Assembly: GCA_050084515.1 (NCBI GenBank)
Contig: CM114273.1
Coordinates: 31,744,001 to 31,808,000 of the forward strand
DNA: 64,000 bases
Source of the DNA: Blasia pusilla
Taxonomy: Eukaryota; Marchantiophyta; Marchantiopsida; Blasiales
Direction of reading: 5' to 3'
Under the pieces are notes generated by a model. It searched no databases. It worked only from the letters and a program-made list of their open reading frames with translations, and was not told the origin of the DNA. A program made the position numbers and the translations under genes. The first letter of the stretch is position 1. Every line of letters starts with the position of its first letter. Shown here in pieces: positions 1 through 10,859 of this stretch.

Positions 1-99
1 ACCGGGTCTTGTAGGAGCTACTATCAATGTGTCTTACCATGGCTGAGTAAAAGATCAACGCAAATCATTTCACATTTATATGCATTTCATATCACTGCC

Positions 100-935
100 A
101 CAACTTAGGACAAGTAAGGGAGTGAGGGAGAGAGGAAGAGAGGGAGGGGTAGGTTGGGGGAAGGGGAAGGGGGCTCCTCCCCCCTCTCTATCTAGTTTAT
201 GTCTCGTGAGGGAGGGAGAGGTGGATAGAGAGTGAGGGCCCGGTAGGGATTTCCTCTTTCTCTCCCCAATGCTGGGAGAGGGCAGAGAGAGCGGCACAAC
301 ATTTCAGGCAAAGGGAGAGAGTAGGGAGAACAGGGATCCACCCTCTTTCCCCTCTCTAAGGTTTCTATCTTATGACGAAAATCTAAGAGAGGGGAGAGTG
401 GGGAGAAAACGTTTCAGAAGAGAGGGAGAGAGTAAGGGAGGGGTAGGGATCCCCCTCTCTCCCAAATTCCTGGCATCTGTCTTATGACAAAAGCCTTGGA
501 GAGGGGGCGGGACATTTAAGGAAGAGAGGGAGAGAAGGAGGGTGGGGTAGGGATTCCCCCTCTCTCCCCAATTCTTGTTTTCCGTCTTATTACATAAACC
601 TAGGAGAGGGGAATGAGGGGGGGGACATTTAAGGAAGAGAGGGAGAGAGAGTGGGGAAAACATGGATCCCCCCTCTCTCACGTTTTTGTCTTATGACAGA
701 AACCTGAGAGAGGGGGGAGGGAGTATTTTAGGGAGAGAGGGAGAGAGTGGGGAAAACAAGGATCCCCCCTTCTGTCTTATGACAGAATCTTGAGAGAGGT
801 GAGAGATGGGGGGAAAGCATTTAATGGAAAGAGGGAGAGAGTGAGGAAGGGGTAGGGATCCCCCCCCTCTTCCCCCAATTCTTGGTTTCTGTCTCATGAC
901 AAAAACCTGAGAGAGGGAAGAAAACATACAGTTAG
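100..935. repeat. GA-rich minisatellite, about 6-7 units of roughly 105 bp
   Basis: Units share a core of the form gtcttatgacaaaaacc followed by a run of gagaggggg. The core recurs near 368, 479, 583, 689, 773 and 891, with a weaker copy near 199. Spacing is mostly 104-106 bp, with one short (84) and one long (118) interval. Each unit ends in purine-rich DNA followed by a pyrimidine-rich stretch, so the strand is strongly asymmetric. Open frames across it are low-complexity and I do not regard them as genes. Confidence 0.8.
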
Positions 936-969
936 GATAGGGAGATAGTGGGGGAGGAGGGCAAATACA

Positions 970-1640
970 TGATATTTACTGCTTCTGTTGTAGCAATAAC
1001 ATCATTATCAACAACAACAACACCCCTATGAGCTCAAGCAACAGTAGAGGCAGTCTGAGGTTGGCTATAGCAAGAGCAAAAAACGAGGCAGTCCGAGGTT
1101 GGCTACAACAAGAGCAGCAGTAGCAAGAGCTTGGAACCAACCGCAATAAGAGCAGTTGCAAGATCTCCACTATAAACAACAACAACAGCCGAAAGAGCTG
1201 CAGTTGGATCTGGTGAAGCAATACGAGGAGGATGGGGGGAGCAAGAGCGGCATCAACAACAACAATAGTCTAAGCTTGGAACCGGCATCAACAAGAGCAT
1301 TTGAAGCAATATCAAGCTTGCAAGTATGAAGAGCAACAACAACAAATCTTGGTTGCAAATGCAGTAGAGCAGTAGGAAGACCTAGTTTGCAACAACAACA
1401 ATAACAAGAGTCTGGCAAGAGTAGCAACAACCAACAAATTCTGAGCTTGGAACTTGCAAAAGCAAGAGCAAGAGCAGTAGCAGCAGGATCTTCTTGATGT
1501 GCAGCAACAAGAGCAAACCTCAATGCAAATGCAAGAGAGTAGGAGCACGGGGGAGCAGAAAAAAGAGCGGCATCAAATCCCCAATAAAATGAGGGAGAGA
1601 ATGGCATTGAGCTTGGAACTTCAAGATCAAGTCCCAAGCC
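970..1640. repeat. CAA/AGC low-complexity trinucleotide-rich tract
   Basis: Imperfect CAA, CAG and AGC triplets fill this stretch, with phrases such as gagcaagagcagcag repeated in varied form. A shorter relative occurs at 1860-2035. Long reading frames exist on the minus strand only because the triplet composition avoids stop codons. They translate to leucine/cysteine-rich strings with no domain. Confidence 0.7.
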
Positions 1641-2850
1641 CTAATGAGCCTTGCTTTATCTAATGGCTCAAAGTGTCTCTTAGGATTGATATTAGGGCTT
1701 GGGCTGATCTAAAAGCCATGATCAAATCTGCCCCATCTTAGGGCTCATAAACACAATCTATAAGGACCCTTGATTCTTCTAATCCAACCGTCCTCAAAAT
1801 TCACATACAAATGGAGGTTGGAGAATAGTATAAGGCCATCCAGATCTTAAAGCTAAATGTTTGCAACCAACAACAATAATGAAGAGTTCAGATCTCCATT
1901 TTCATGTTCCACTTTCCAAAAAAAAATCCCAAAAGATATATCATCTTTTGCAACAACCAACAATCTTCCAACACAGCAAAGTTTGAGAATGAGCAAAAGC
2001 AAGAGCAAGAGCAAGAATGCTAACTCCCATGTTGGAGAGGATCATAAAATTCGTTGATTTGATTAAAAATTTGAGGGAGGTGACACCCCCAATGCTTTGA
2101 ACGGAACAAGAAGTTTTAGAAAACTATGTGTTGGGAGGTCTGTGAAAAAAAAAAAAGGATGCAGAGATACATGTTTGGACAAAGTTTTGGATTTTTGGGA
2201 AGTCTTGTGATGAAGTTGTGTGCACAAAATTGCTTTATGTACTTTAACATATCTCACAAGGTAAAAATTGAAAAAGGAAGGAGAAAATTTAATATAATTT
2301 CTTTATTTAATTTATATATACAATAAAATATTTGTATATATTTAGTCGCTTGTACCTTTTGATTTTTTCTACTTGGAATTTAGAGTGTGTCACCCCCTTG
2401 CATACATAACACCGCAAATTTGGGAAAAAAAACCACCTTATCTTAACAATCAATTTCTCCAAAATTTGGCCATTTTTTTAATAAAAATGCCCATATCTTT
2501 GCTCGCAGAGGGGCAAGTAATCCAATGTGAAAAATTATCAAGCAAGAATGGCATTGAGAATTGAAGAGGGAAGAACTTTATGAAGTGCTTCACAAGCAAG
2601 AAAGGCATGCCCTTCTTGCACCCCCTTCAAGATCAAAGCAAAGTCCCTGGCATATTTTATCAAGACCACGATGACCCTAAGGAGATGGAGCCTTGCACCT
2701 ATCTCAAAGTGTCTCTTAGGATTGATATTAGGGCTTGATGGACCATGGGATCTAAAAGCCATGATCAATTATTTGTCCCATTTTTAGTATAGTTGGATTT
2801 CCACTTTGGGAATCTTTGGGCTCATAAACACAATTATTGAGAACTCATTC
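1560..2850. repeat. Short dispersed duplication, two copies about 1035 bp apart
   Basis: A block around 1575-1760 recurs at about 2545-2835. Shared landmarks in order are gaatggcattgag, the phrase caaagtgtctcttaggattg (1669 and 2704), ctaaaagccatgatcaa, and gggctcataaacacaat. The copies differ by several indels. I see no coding potential and do not recognise the family. The remainder of 1641-2900 is AT-rich and holds nothing else I can identify. Confidence 0.6.
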
Positions 2851-2908
2851 TTTCTTTATTGAACCACTTATTGAGAGATTCTGTAAGAGATCTACTTGAT
2901 TTACAAAT

Positions 2909-3033
2909 TTGAGATATTTTGGTACTTCTCGTCTCCATGTTTGGATGCCATGAATAAGCATGGGATCGTGCATGTTTGTATGTGTGTTCAGTGACAACGA
3001 AGCATGTTGTGTAGCGATGTGTATGGGTGTGAC
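2909..3033 (+). repeat. Repeat X, copy A (terminal segment of the methyltransferase retroelement family)
   Basis: This 125-bp block starts gagatattttggtac and ends near gcgatgtgtatgggtgtgac. It matches the blocks at 30761-30886 (reverse), 62165-62280 and 62802-62927. In elements 2 and 3 the block directly follows a polypurine stretch, so it is probably the first part of the family's LTR or 3' terminus. Here it stands alone with no polypurine tract upstream, so it is a relic fragment. Confidence 0.7.
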
Positions 3034-4980
3034 ATCTATTTCTTGAAGTATGTGATTTATTCTCATTATCCTAAAAAACAAAGTTTTGGAGATTAAGTCT
3101 AAAGCCTCGTGTTTCATCCATCATATTACAAATCTTAGTGTTTAATGGAAGAAATAAAACTATAATTCATATATGCTATTTTTTATTGATATTTTTCAAT
3201 GTTTCTTCGTTAACAAAATCATTAGCTACCAGTGATGAAGGATGTCTATTGTTGTTTGTGCAAGTCCTAATTTGGCGTGTACTTGTTGAGTTTTCTGCAA
3301 ATATTTTTGCCATTTGAGTACCTTGCAAGACCTTTGCAGTTGAATTGATATTAGCAAGTGAGAAATTATTTGTGAGTTTTGTTATTATTTTTTGAGTAGT
3401 TAGAGCCGCAATGGACACTCGCAAGACACTTTGCGAATCTAATTCAAGTCCAACATTTTATTACTTGCAAAGTGGTGATTTTTTGCGATTTAGATTTGTA
3501 AGTGTGCAAGTAATCTATATGTGTAGCACTTTGCCTTACTCTCTTATTTTTTCCCTTTTTCGGTGCTTTACACGCCTTTGAGTAACCCAAGCCATTTCAA
3601 CATTTATTGATATGGGTGATTCTTCAAAGGGTGAGAAGAGCATGGTGAGGCTACACCCTAATATGCATGTGATCAAGTGAAGTCTAAGAAGTCATTTTCT
3701 CTCTCGAGCTCGCATCAAAACCGATACTAGGCATATTAAAAGATGTCAATTGTGGCGATGATAAGGTTGGAGGGGTTGATCCTCGAGGTGCAAAGAGGCA
3801 TGTGAAGGAGTGTAACATATATTTTTGGACAATATTAACAACGAAGTTGAACGGATTTTGGATTTGCGAGTCTTGCAAATTGCACACATAGGTATTGCAT
3901 TCACAAATAGGACTTGTACATTTGTGGGTATTGAACTTGCATGACACTCAATTTGCAAAAATACCAATTCACTAAATAACCCCATCCCCCACATCTCCTT
4001 ACTTTCAACCTTTTTCATCTAGAGTCTATTAGGTCAGGACATCTCTTTTGGGTTATTTTCATATTTAACCCATGATAGAGCTCTCATAGTAATTTTCTCT
4101 CTCCATGTGATATGTTCTTCTTCCATTTATATTTATGGCGATTTGAATGATAAGGTTTTTCTTTTTCTTTCTTTTTTCTCTTTTTTTTTGTATTGGGGGG
4201 AGGAGGAGGGAAGTGTTGATTTGGGAGGGAGGGAGAAGCCTATGCTTAACCGTAAGGATGGGAACAAACCAAACTGTAATGTACAACTCAAGGAAAAAGA
4301 TACTCTTTCTATCCAAAAGTATTAAGTTTGTTCCCAAGAGACCATTGTTTCCTAAGTAAAAAGAGGCTTTATAAGAATTAACAAGAAGAAACTCTATCTT
4401 CACTTGAAACGCTTCACCAACTCTAATAACTCTTAAAGGTAAAGAAAAGATGAGATGGTATTCTTTCCTCATAGAAAAGACTTTTCTCAAGTGTAGAGAA
4501 AGACTCTTATGAATCTGCAATAACCAAGTTCCACGAAGACCTCAAAGAGATCTCAAGAATGGCGGCTCACCCTACTTTCATAACTAAATCTGTCATGGCA
4601 AGTTACTCAATCTAACAGCTTTCCTACACTTTTTCCTGATTATCTTATGGAATTCCCAAACTACAAGACTCAACTCTCATCTCTACTACAACCCAATAAG
4701 ATCCACATTTGATTCCGTATATCAGAAAGAATGAGAGAAGACTCTACTTTACATGAAAGAGTGGAAAGAACTAGAAAAGTATTACAAGCTTCAAAAAGTA
4801 AAAGACTCTTCAGCTTGGATCATCCCCCAACAAAACTCCTTACACCCTCACCAAGACTGTTGGTAAACTCAAGATACACGGAACAATATTGAGGAGTTCA
4901 AGATACAAGGGAAAACGATAATCCATTCTTATGCTAATTTCTCTTTAAATAGTATTTACAATTCCGATTTGTCATGACCA
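3034..4980. other. AT-rich stretch without recognisable genes
   Basis: I see no domain-bearing frame on either strand. A minus-strand frame at 4065-4520 (151 codons) crosses a T-rich tract at 4150-4190 and gives a lysine-rich low-complexity string, so I treat it as chance. No tRNA, LTR pair or clear inverted repeat was found. Confidence 0.5.
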
Positions 4981-6800
4981 TACGGATTATGTCGTAGAGT
5001 ACAGTGTGCTATTAGAGGCCATACCTTATGTAGGGCCGTAGTGTCTAGGTAGAGATGCGATTTCATACATAGAGTTGGGGGTTACTCAGTTGAGTGTGAC
5101 TTTTCCAGTAGGGCCCGCTCTTAGGTTGGAGGATATAAGGTGGAGTGCACTCAAAGAACAATTAGTTCTTTGAGTTGAGCCTGTTGCGTTGGGAGTTAGC
5201 CTTGGTAGTGAGTAGAGCTCTTGGCTATGGTGTTTCCCGCAAGCTTCGACCTAGATTCTCCCATCGTAGAGTGGGTTTGGCTCGATTGTATGTGATTCTA
5301 TACGTGTTTTATGACAGTAGGTCTTTCACGGATTTCACTCAAAGAACTAACGTAGATCGATGGTAGCTTCGATTGTGGATCAGTAGGATCTAGTTAGGGC
5401 TGATTGTGTACTTAGCCATGGATGTTCGTGGCTTGTAGCCTATGTTGGAGGTGTGAATCTGGTGTGTGGTTGGTTGGGAAAGAAGCGCCTTGCTGAGAGC
5501 TTTCCAACGCGCTTTAGATCGCCGGTTTTGTCAAGGGAGTTGGAAGTTATCAAGGATTGAAGATTCTGGTTCGTGTTCGATAGTTTTCTGATGTGGAGAG
5601 CTTAGAGTGCGGAAGCTTTGTTGAAGTTCATCCAGATCGGGTAAGAGTTTCCTATTGCTACTTGTATTGTGATCTCATGTGAAGCTATGTGCTCGAGTGT
5701 GTGGAGCGTTGCAGATTTCTGCGTGCATGAAACAGGGCGGAAGCGCTGTCGCATTTGCGATTCTGGAGGTGTATGGACAACAAGTTTGTCTGATTTTTAG
5801 CTCGGAGTGCAGAGCTCGGTTGTCGCTGATTTTTGTGGAGAGATAGCTTTGGTGGTCAATTAATTGAAACAGATTCAATTTTGGTCAAAGATTTGTGAAG
5901 TAATTGCTGATCGAAATTTCGCGGACTAGCTCAAGGTCTGGCTATGGTGGACACCGGATCGGAGGGGCTGGTTGGTTGGTGACTCATTCATTGTTGGAGA
6001 GGCCTATCCCGTTGGGGGCGCCCTGGTTGGGCCTCTCTCCATAGTGAAGCATGACGAACGGGGCATGTCTAGAGCATTTATCGGCGTTTCGAGGCTTCGA
6101 GGCAACTCGTGGTAGCTCGGGGCGAGTGGGCGTGAGAGGCGGAGTAAGGAGCAGTTTTTGCAGGATTTGTGATTTGAGTGTTGCATAATTGGTCACCCAT
6201 CTTTGGGCTATTCTTCCTGGAAGACACTTAACTGCTGAGTTCTTAACTATGCCAGTGTACACACTGGTTTAGCTCATTTGGTGATGTTCAGAGATGTGTT
6301 AGGCGCTTTATGCATCTTAGGTCTTTGGTTGATGGACCTCTAGCGCATAGTACGGTGTAGCCTCTCCATGCGGGTGATATTTTCAGGTGCTGCGAGTCCA
6401 ACTAGCACGTCATCGACCCGCGGCGGAGTAGCTATTGCGTTAGAATTGTGTGGTGGGTTCTGTGGATTCAGGGGGCGCCACGTTTGGTGGATTGTGTTAC
6501 CTTGATTTCCATTTGAGATTGGAGGGTTGTCGTTGGACTTCCTATGTTTGGATCCCCTCCATCGTTGCTTATTGCTTGCGCGCCCATTGTTAGGGTTGAC
6601 GTTGATTTCCAGAGTAGTGTTTCTCTTGTGTGCTATCGGTAGTGAGGCTGGAGTGATGACCAGTAGACCGTGGGAGGCTTCTTGTGGTGATGACATGTTA
6701 GATTGCCTACACCCATAACTAGTAGAGCTAGAATAGTATAGCGACATCGACGTCACTTGGTTACTTAGTGGTGATAATTTGGTGGTGGTGCGGCATCGGC
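4980..6800 (+). other. Probable 5' leader region of element 1
   Basis: This sequence lies directly upstream of element 1 gag and has no convincing long frame. It shares the motif ggaagcgctgtc (5739-5750) with the leader of element 3 (53553-53564 and 53688-53699) and with the 5' edge of element 2 (35215-35226, reverse). I infer that it holds the LTR and untranslated leader of element 1. I could not define LTR borders, because no 3' LTR partner survives after the truncation at about 11490. Confidence 0.4.
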
Positions 6801-6801
6801 G

Positions 6802-8671
6802 TTGGTCATCACAGAGCTGTCGCGTGGTCTGGTTGCGGACCGTGGTGCGGACAATGGTGGTTTCACACGGAGTGGATTTAGGTATCGGCTACCTTTTCCA
6901 CTTCCGATAGTTGATGAAGAGGAGGACGAAGGTGTTCCAAACATCGAGTCTTCTACGTTGTTATCGAGTGTCGCAGCTCCATTGATTTGGGACATGGACG
7001 GGATATATGGGGCATGAAGTGCCCACGACGATACTCCGGTGCAGTGGGCTCTATTGAGTTGGAGGACTTCATGCAGGAGTTTGATACGTGGTGTGATATG
7101 CAGATGTTGCGGAACGCCACGTTTTTTACACCCTTCTTGGCTTGGAAGGGGTTGTTTCAAAGACTTGAGAGGACCACCCATGGATGATTACCATGAGTTT
7201 AGGAAGGACCATGTTGCTGAGATTGAGGCATGGAGACAATATTGGTCTCCAGGATATGTGTCTATCACCCATGGTGGTATTGGTAGTAGTGCTCTTACTA
7301 TGCCAGCCAACCCGACGTTGAGTGGTACGAGTACGAGCTGGAGTGGGGGTACCAATGGAGGTACTAGTGGGGGTACTAGTGGAGGTACTAGTGCCCCACC
7401 ATCATTTAGCCCGGTTGCAGAGTTCTTCAAGAGGTTGAAGAAGAACTATCAGGGAGTGAAGACAGAGAAGTTGAGGAGTCTTCAAGAATTTGAGCAAAAG
7501 ACTGGTGAGAGTCTTCGTGAGGCATACACTCGTATGCGACGCTTGATTTCAGTTACCCAGGGTGTGACTGAGGCTCAAGCAGTCCAGTTTTGGTATGGGA
7601 TCTTGGATAGAGAGTTGCGCCGCAGGGTACGTGATGCTACTCTTATGAATGATGATTCATCCACATTGACCCATGTGTTTGCTCTATCTGAGAAGATTGA
7701 GCTTAACATGGTGAAGGAGAGAGTGGTGACATCCGCATTCACTAGGGATACAACTACTACTTCTCGTGTTCAGCATCCCACCTCATAGTCTCGTAGTAGT
7801 GGTGGTGGTAGTAGTGGGAGTTGTGGGGGGTACACACGACCTTAGTCAGGTCCTAGAGGGACACTTGTGCAGAGACCATTGCCTTCATTTGCTGCCCCGC
7901 AGCAAGGACAATCATGTTGGACATATGGAGGTGATCATGTTAGGAAGTTTTGTCCCCAAGAGGATGGGAGACGGACTTTGGAGGATGGGCCTTAGTCGGC
8001 CCAAACTCAGTGTGATCATTGCGGGAGACCAGGTCATCCTCGAGAGCGTTGCTTTGATCTTCATCCAGAGTTGAGATCAGGCCGTGGCCATGGTGGAGTA
8101 GCTCCGAGAGGCCGAGGTGGTAGAGGTGGTAGGGGTGGTAGAGGTGGACCAGTGGTTGGAGAGCCTACGGTGGCTACCCCTACCACTCCGACAGAGTCAG
8201 CTATGGCTGCCAGGATTGAGCAGTTGGAGGAGAAGTTGGCTACTATGGCTGGTATCCAACATAGATCAGGTTCGGGAGCAGGGGCTTCCACCTCTTATGG
8301 AGGGGATGATCTCTCTTATATGGCGAGTGCAGCACAGGTTTAGGCATCGGCTGTAGTTACGAGAGGAGCCACTCGAGCGTCAAAGCCACGTGGTGCTACT
8401 ATGGAGTTGGACCCACAGAGGGGTGAGGTTGGGAGGCAGGCTAGGCTTCCCCAATCATTCTTGTTGTCTGAGGTGCTTAGGACTCCATCCATGGTTCCTA
8501 CGCAGCCTATTGAGCCGACAGTGGGGATTGAGGCATCTATATTGCGTGTAGTAGACACGGATGCAGCATCCAGTGCAGTATTGCGGATGACAACTTCAAT
8601 GTTGGGATCCCCATTGTTTTCAGCCACAGAGGTGATGGCTTTAGGAGTTGACTTAGCTCTGTATTTCAGCT
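6802..8671 (+). pseudogene. Element 1 gag (capsid and zinc knuckle), broken
   Basis: Retrotransposon Gag of a Ty3/gypsy element, the structural protein that packages its RNA. The N-terminal part (6802-7187) is split by frameshifts. From 7039 to 8671 a single frame runs through the capsid-like domain (about 7420-7660, with FFKRLKKNYQ and the conserved QFWYGILD stretch), a GGTS tandem linker (7350-7392), and two zinc-knuckle sites. The second knuckle (8011-8052) is a proper CX2CX4HX4C. The first, near 7918, has Tyr where the second Cys should be. An RGG-rich tract follows (8071-8160). In-frame stops at 7786, 7843, 7993 and 8341 are all TAG. The same gene order recurs in element 3. Confidence 0.85.
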
Positions 8672-8929
8672 AGCAGCCACGTTGTGTGAATGTGGGGAGT
8701 TATTCTTGCTACACGTCTTTGAGGTGGATGAGGGTGTTGCGGTGGAGCGACCCTCTATGTCAGTGTAGCATTGAGTACCAGTGCTACTTAGCGCAAAGCG
8801 GCGAAGATGGATGCATTACCGGCCGGCCGACCATTGATCGTGAGAGGCTTACACTGGTGTAAGTATGTTGGACAACCGAGTGGGATATTCGATTGGTGAG
8901 TCCTACAGACAGGTGTATAGACCGGATAG

Positions 8930-9515
8930 AGTCTTGTTAGACTCGGTGCCCAACCTTTGATGTTGGGAAAGCGGCATGTATTGGTTTGGGTATTCGGAGG
9001 TCAGAGCTTGAGCCTTGCCCATTCCAGATTCAAACATCACTTGGAGGAGCCAATGATAGGTCTCAATTCATGACACGGGAGAAGTTTTGTGTACAGTTGA
9101 GACCAGATCATGCAATTGATAGCTCCCGGTTGGGAGTACCTGCGGTAGTCACATCAGCCGAGTCGTATGATGTACTAGTTGGAGGAGCAGTATTGTACCC
9201 GATGGGTTTTCAGATGGATAACTGGACTGAGACAGCGTCTTATAGACCTGGTTGGCAATCCGGGATGGACGTATGAGCCAAGTTCCTGTGAGATTTATTT
9301 ATGGGGCTCGACCAAGAGGGTCTTCCCCAACAGTGTTAGCATCTGTGGCTGGTTTTAGTGGAGTAGTCACTTGGCCATGGGACTTTTTGGAGGGTAATGT
9401 TTATGCTATGGATTCTCCTGTGCATGAGGAGGTAGAGGAGGTCCCTATTTTTGCAGCAGTGGCATCCACATCATTGGATGTGCCACTTTGGAGTTCATGC
9501 GGTGCACATCGGTAG
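8930..9515 (+). pseudogene. Element 1 aspartic protease region, frameshifted
   Basis: Retroviral-type aspartic protease that would cleave the polyprotein. The active-site strand reads LLDS at 8934-8945, followed by a missing base. Element 3 has the intact DSG at 56940-56948. Downstream (8986-9276) the family-specific core continues with PFQIQTSLGG, AESYDVLVGG and VLYPMGF, which align well with element 3. Another shift at 9252-9276 moves the frame to that of the methyltransferase. The region from 8672 to 8930 aligns with element 3 only across several indels. Not functional as it stands. Confidence 0.75.
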
Positions 9516-9653
9516 GAGGCCGATCGCCTATTGTAAGAGGCTTGGCGTGAGGCTGTTATACCTCACGAGGAAGAGGAGGCCCCACGGCGGACTCCTACTT
9601 CTGGTCCAGTTGGGTTATCCCCTTTGGATACTACACCCATTGTATGGCAGTAA

Positions 9654-10859
9654 TCGCCGGAGGGCATTTGTGTGTTAGATCTCTTTGGTGGAATTAGCAC
9701 TGGTTTGGCTGTAGTGTTGCAGGCCGGTATTCTTGTACGGAGATACGTGTATGTGGAGCGAGATGAGACGGCCTTGAGAGTCTCATCCCGACATATTGGT
9801 CAGTTGATGCGGAGATATCCTGAGTTGTTGCCGCCATCAGCTATTCGTGGGTACCAACGTGCTGTGACGTCACACATTGCATTGTTGGGGACGCAGGACC
9901 TTGAGAGGGTTGGTCCTGTGGATTTGGTGATTGCTGGATGGCCATGTCAGGGTCATACGCGTGCTGGTCGTGGTGAGGGATTACACGACCCTAGGTCTCG
10001 ATTGTTTTGGGAGATGTTACGGGTGTTACGACATCTTCAGGTTCATCACGCACGTGCTCTAGCTTACATTCTTGAGAATGTTCCATTGTTGGATGACACT
10101 CGGACGCGGATGATGGCGAGTGTTCATGAGGTGCGGTCTTGGATTGGACCAGCCGTTTTGTTGGATGCACCGCGAGTTGGCTCGCGTGCACATCGTCCAC
10201 GCTTGTGGTGGACAAACTTGTTGCCTAGGGAGGTTCTACGTCAAGCATATGATGCAGTGCAGCGGGATCCTCGCCTTACAGTGGATAGTATCTTGGATAC
10301 TGGGCGACTTTCTCAGGTGGTGAGGGTTATTGATCGGTCATCCATGGCAATGGTGAACCGTGTGGGCCAGCCTAGGATGGCACTACCCACATTTGTGAGT
10401 TTTCCCTCATCACATGCATATAGGAAAGGTGCTCCCGGGCTTGTATGGGATTCTCATGTGTGACAGTTGGTGGAGCCTAACGCTGATGAGAGAGAGCGTG
10501 CGATGGGATTTGCTAATGGTGTGACAGCGGTTGCTTCCATTTCTGAGGCTTCACGACGTCATGTGTTGGGTCAGGGCATGGACCTGAATTGTTTGACGTG
10601 GATTTTGAGTCTTGGTATGGCCGAGCAGCGTCGACTTTGGACTATGTCTGTGGATCTTCCACCCATTGTAATGAGCTCGATGGCTATCAGGACGGTAGAG
10701 GCATCGGTTGGGGGCGAGGAGAGTAGTATTTTGCATCCTTGGAGTAAATATAATGTAATGGCTGGGCATGTGGAGTTGGTTGCTCATGCTGGTGGAGGGA
10801 TTATTTGCTCAGATGATGGTGTAGCTAAGGGTGTACCATCTTGTGAGGGGGTTGCGTAG
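9654..10859 (+). CDS. Cytosine-5 DNA methyltransferase module inside element 1 pol
   Basis: A C5-cytosine methyltransferase catalytic domain of Dnmt3-like type, inserted between protease and reverse transcriptase. Motifs appear in normal order. Motif I is VLDLFGGISTGL (from 9672, SAM binding). Motif IV is GWPCQG with catalytic Cys codon 9945-9947. Motif VI is ILENVP, with the Glu codon at 10074-10076. Motif VIII is HRPRLWWTNL (about 10192-10221). Next come ERERAMGF (about 10491-10514) and a motif X-like GQGMDLNCLTWIL (about 10569-10607). The plant DRM order (VI-X before I-V) is not seen. The module is part of a polyprotein, so it has no start codon of its own. One in-frame TGA (10461) interrupts it, a TAA lies just before it (9651) and a TAG at 10857. 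There are no indels across about 1.2 kb, unlike the flanking protease. Confidence 0.9.

Noticed and set aside
370-927. Minus-strand ORFs in the GA-rich minisatellite
   Set aside because: Proline/serine/leucine strings repeated with the minisatellite period; no start context or domain.
1170-1637. A 155-codon minus-strand protein
   Set aside because: Leucine/cysteine-rich translation of triplet-repeat DNA; stop avoidance is compositional.
7039-8671. TAG read as glutamine (alternative genetic code) because so many TAGs replace Gln in the retroelements
   Set aside because: TGA and TAA stops also occur, frameshifts are present in the same copies, and sister copies have CAG or CAA at aligned sites. 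The host helicase and DnaJ frames are free of internal TAG. Decay explains it better.
9654-10859. The methyltransferase as a nuclear host DRM or CMT gene
   Set aside because: It has no own start, no introns, no UBA, BAH or chromodomain; motif order is not the DRM order; and it is in frame with retroelement RT in one copy and with protease in the other.
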